Of a stretch of DNA of 15,661 nucleotides, positions 13,384 to 15,661 are shown one piece after another; the first letter of the stretch is position 1, and every line of letters begins with the position of its first letter. Position numbers and translations under genes: made by a program. Source of the DNA: Micrococcales bacterium UBA3913. GTDB taxonomy: Bacteria > Actinomycetota > Actinomycetes > Actinomycetales > Microbacteriaceae. Where the stretch lies: the NCBI GenBank assembly GCA_002391425.1, contig DGEZ01000121.1, forward strand, positions 1-15,661. The letters are read 5' to 3'. A model generated the notes under the pieces. The model saw only the letters and a list, made by a program, of their open reading frames with translations, was not told where the DNA came from and made no database searches.

Positions 13384-13388
13384 ACCAG

Positions 13389-14408
13389 ATGATTAACGCC
13401 ATGACTTCCGCGATACACCTCACTCATGTGACGAAGACATACGGGAACGTCACCGCCGTGGATGGGCTCGACCTCGAGATTGCCGAGGGAGAGTTTTTCT
13501 CCATGCTCGGTCCGTCTGGGTCTGGCAAAACCACCGTGCTGCGTCTGATCGCCGGCTTCGAGACGGCGACCGCTGGAACCGTCAGCCTGTTCGGGCAGGA
13601 TGTCACGCGCACCCCGGCTTTCGACCGCCCCGTGAACACGGTGTTCCAGGACTACGCACTGTTCCCCCACATGAGTGTGCTCGACAATGTCGCATTCGGA
13701 CTCCGGATACGCGGAGTCGGCCGCAAAGAGCGACACGCACGTGCCCAGGAGGCACTCGACCTCGTCCAGCTGGGGGAATACGGGACCCGCAAGCCCAGTG
13801 AGCTGTCCGGGGGACAGAAACAGCGTGTCGCCCTTGCTCGTGCCATCGTGCTCCAGCCGCGAGCGCTACTGCTGGACGAACCCCTGGGGGCGCTCGACCT
13901 GCAACTGCGCGAACAGATGCAGATCGAGCTCAAGCAGCTGCAGCGCGCCCTCGGCATCACGTTCGTATTCGTCACCCACGACCAGAATGAAGCTCTCACG
14001 CTCAGCGACCGCGTCGCCGTATTCAGCGCCGGGAAGATCGTCCAAATCGACACCCCAGAGGGGCTGTACGAGCATCCCGCGACGCGCTACGTCGCCGACT
14101 TCGTCGGGCACTCGGTCGTCTTCGAACCCGACTCGGCACGAGCGCTTGGCCTGGGCGACAGCATCTACTCGCTACGCCCCGAACGAATCCAGCTCGCCGA
14201 GCGCGCCGACGCGATCAACATCACCGGAGTCATCGCCGAGATCATCTACTCCGGGGCCACCAGGACGGTCGTCATCGACGCACCCGCCCCGCACCCGCGA
14301 CTCACCGCGACCATCCCCAACAGTGATCGAGCCGCCCAGAGCCTTCAGATAGGAGACACCGTCACCGCGAGTTTCCGGGTCGACGATTCGGTGCCCCTGA
14401 CTGAATAA
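13389..14408 (+). CDS. ABC transporter ATP-binding protein, PotA-like (polyamine type)
   Basis: 339 aa. Cytoplasmic ATPase of an importer in the spermidine/putrescine/iron/maltose subfamily. Seen: Walker A GPSGSGKTT (41-49, K47), Q-loop Q87 in VFQDYALFPHMSV, signature LSGGQKQR (139-146), Walker B LLLDEPLGALD (160-170, E164), H-loop H197 in VTHDQNEAL, and a C-terminal beta-rich TOBE-like domain (about 245-335, YSLRPERIQLAE). Start at 13389 is favoured by the -10 box; M5 at 13401 is an alternative. It lies 37 nt before the binding-protein gene, and a permease pair is expected after that. Substrate call as polyamine rests on similarity and on the neighbour; amino acid-like or other cationic compounds are possible. 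The divergent GntR/Cache pair probably controls it. Confidence 0.92.
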   Translation: MINAMTSAIHLTHVTKTYGNVTAVDGLDLEIAEGEFFSMLGPSGSGKTTVLRLIAGFETATAGTVSLFGQDVTRTPAFDRPVNTVFQDYALFPHMSVLDNVAFGLRIRGVGRKERHARAQEALDLVQLGEYGTRKPSELSGGQKQRVALARAIVLQPRALLLDEPLGALDLQLREQMQIELKQLQRALGITFVFVTHDQNEALTLSDRVAVFSAGKIVQIDTPEGLYEHPATRYVADFVGHSVVFEPDSARALGLGDSIYSLRPERIQLAERADAINITGVIAEIIYSGATRTVVIDAPAPHPRLTATIPNSDRAAQSLQIGDTVTASFRVDDSVPLTE

Positions 14409-14445
14409 GGGGAATCCCCCGCCCCACCACCAAGAAAGGAAGAAG

Positions 14446-15636
14446 ATGCACAGCATGACGAGAAAGTCGAGGATGCCGCGCAAAGTGCTCACGGCAGCCT
14501 CTGTGTCCGCGGTCACCCTCCTGACGCTGTCCGCCTGTGGGACAAGCTCGGGAACCGCAGAGTCCACCGCCGCGCTCGCCTCACTGGGAGAAAGCGAGGG
14601 GCAGGTCAGCATCCTCGCCTGGCCTGGATACGTGGAGGACGGCAGCAACGACCCCAGCGTGGACTGGGTAACCGACTTCGAGACCGAGACCGGATGCCAG
14701 ATCACCTCGAAAACCTACGGCACCTCCGACGAGGCCTACCAGCTCATGCAGAGCGGAGGCTATGACGTCGTCGCAGCTTCCGGGGATCTCACCCTGAGGC
14801 TGATCAACGGCGGCTACGTCCAGGCGGTGAACACCGACCTCATCCCCAACTACGAGAACATCTACGACTTCCTCAAAGATAAGGAGTGGAACACCGTCGA
14901 CGGTGTCAACTACGGGATTCCGCACGGCTACGGCGCAAACCTGCTGCTGTACAACACGGAGGTGTTCGACGAGGCGCCCACCTCCTGGTCCGTCGTCTTC
15001 GACGAGGCCAGCGAGTACGCCGGGAAGGTAACCGCTTATGACTCCCCCATCTACATCGCGGATGCCGCACTCTACCTGATGGCCACGCAGCCGGACCTGG
15101 GCATCACCAACCCGTACGCGCTCGACCAGGAGCAGTTCGATGCGGCCGTCGAGCTGTTGAAGAGTCAGAACGAGTACATCGGTGAGTACTGGTCGGACTA
15201 CCTCAAGGAGATCCAGGCCTTCGAGTCCGGTGACTCCGTGGTCGGCACCACCTGGCAGGTCATCCAGAACGTCCTGGAGGCGGACGGCGCCACGACCGCA
15301 GCCGTTCTGCCCGAGGAGGGCGCGACCGGATGGTCTGACACGTGGATGATCGCCTCAGACGCGGAGAACACGAACTGCGCCTACCAGTGGCTGAACTACA
15401 TTGCCAGCCCGGAGGCCAACGCCGAGGCGACCGCCTACTTCGGCGAGGCTCCCAACAACCCGGAGGCATGTGACTACCGGGACGACTGCGAGGCGTACAA
15501 CGCCGGTGACGCCGAGTACGCATCCCAGATCTGGTACTGGACCACGCCGATCGCCGAGTGCGTCGACGGACGCACCGACGTCGAGTGCGTCGATTACTCG
15601 GAGTGGACCACAGCCTGGCAGGAAATCAAGGGCTAG
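14446..15636 (+). CDS. Polyamine-type ABC transporter substrate-binding lipoprotein, PotD-like
   Basis: 396 aa. Signal peptide with basic start (TRKSRMPRK), hydrophobic stretch (14-28) and lipobox LSAC with lipidated C31, so anchored outside the membrane. Mature part is a periplasmic-binding fold: VSILAWPGYVEDG (54-66), YDVVAASGDLTLRLINGG (106-123), NTDLIPNYENI (129-139), VNYGIPHGYGANLLLYNTEVF (154-174), KVTAYDSPIYIADAALYL (194-211), TGWSDTWMI (294-302). Closest in type to PotD/PotF-like proteins. Odd: six further Cys (84, 311, 342, 348, 372, 381), an even number that could form disulfides in the secreted domain. RBS GAAAGGA lies 5 nt before the ATG at 14446. Transcribed with the ATPase 37 nt upstream. 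Ligand uncertain: polyamine or a related cation. Confidence 0.93.
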   Translation: MHSMTRKSRMPRKVLTAASVSAVTLLTLSACGTSSGTAESTAALASLGESEGQVSILAWPGYVEDGSNDPSVDWVTDFETETGCQITSKTYGTSDEAYQLMQSGGYDVVAASGDLTLRLINGGYVQAVNTDLIPNYENIYDFLKDKEWNTVDGVNYGIPHGYGANLLLYNTEVFDEAPTSWSVVFDEASEYAGKVTAYDSPIYIADAALYLMATQPDLGITNPYALDQEQFDAAVELLKSQNEYIGEYWSDYLKEIQAFESGDSVVGTTWQVIQNVLEADGATTAAVLPEEGATGWSDTWMIASDAENTNCAYQWLNYIASPEANAEATAYFGEAPNNPEACDYRDDCEAYNAGDAEYASQIWYWTTPIAECVDGRTDVECVDYSEWTTAWQEIKG

Positions 15637-15661
15637 CGCACTCCCTGGTGGTGGTCGACGC
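15637..15661 (+). other. Window end, no complete feature
   Basis: Only 25 nt remain after the binding-protein stop codon. They contain GTGGTGGTCGAC, which could be an early start of a permease gene expected here, but there is no ribosome site or enough sequence to tell. Confidence 0.15.

Overview
The window is a high-GC bacterial chromosome segment, most likely from an actinobacterium. IlvE, LeuB, IlvBNC, GlmS and PPK2 all read as actinobacterial types. Several starts look leaderless (a TANNNT -10 box 5-7 nt before ATG), which is common in that phylum. The gene set FAH-family hydrolase, leuB, ilvC, ilvN, ilvB recalls the gltX-FAH-leuB-serA-ilvC-ilvN-ilvB neighbourhood of mycobacteria. I would not name a genus; the Actinomycetales is a weak guess.

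Layout. (1) 1-2759, minus strand: leuB, ilvE and a FAH-family hydrolase cut off by the window edge. (2) 3103-5940, plus strand: glmS (leaderless promoter) and ppk2 (polyphosphate kinase 2). (3) 5941-7867: a repeat-rich accessory stretch with a convergent GNAT acetyltransferase, a 22-bp tandem repeat, three copies of a 13-bp motif, two small membrane proteins of unknown function, and a duplicated 22-bp element at the leader of the second membrane gene. (4) 7918-11733, minus strand: ilvB-ilvN-ilvC with a strong 3' hairpin and a 353-bp upstream leader. The leader holds a candidate leaderless small ORF with clustered Ile/Val/Leu codons. (5) 11734-13255, minus strand: a GntR/FadR-type regulator overlapping a soluble Cache-domain protein gene by 8 nt. 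(6) 13389-15636, plus strand: a divergent PotA-like ATPase and PotD-like lipoprotein of a polyamine-type ABC transporter, which probably continues past the window.

How they work together. IlvB/IlvN and IlvC make the shared early intermediates of Val/Ile/Leu, LeuB acts in the Leu branch, and IlvE does the final transamination. GlmS supplies glucosamine-6-phosphate for the cell wall. The most system-like part is region 5-6. There, a DNA-binding regulator and a translationally coupled cytoplasmic Cache sensor sit divergently from a transporter, with a short palindrome (TTACA-N4-TGTAA) and matching TATAGA boxes between them. The least explained parts are the intergenic repeats of region 3 and the ilvB leader.
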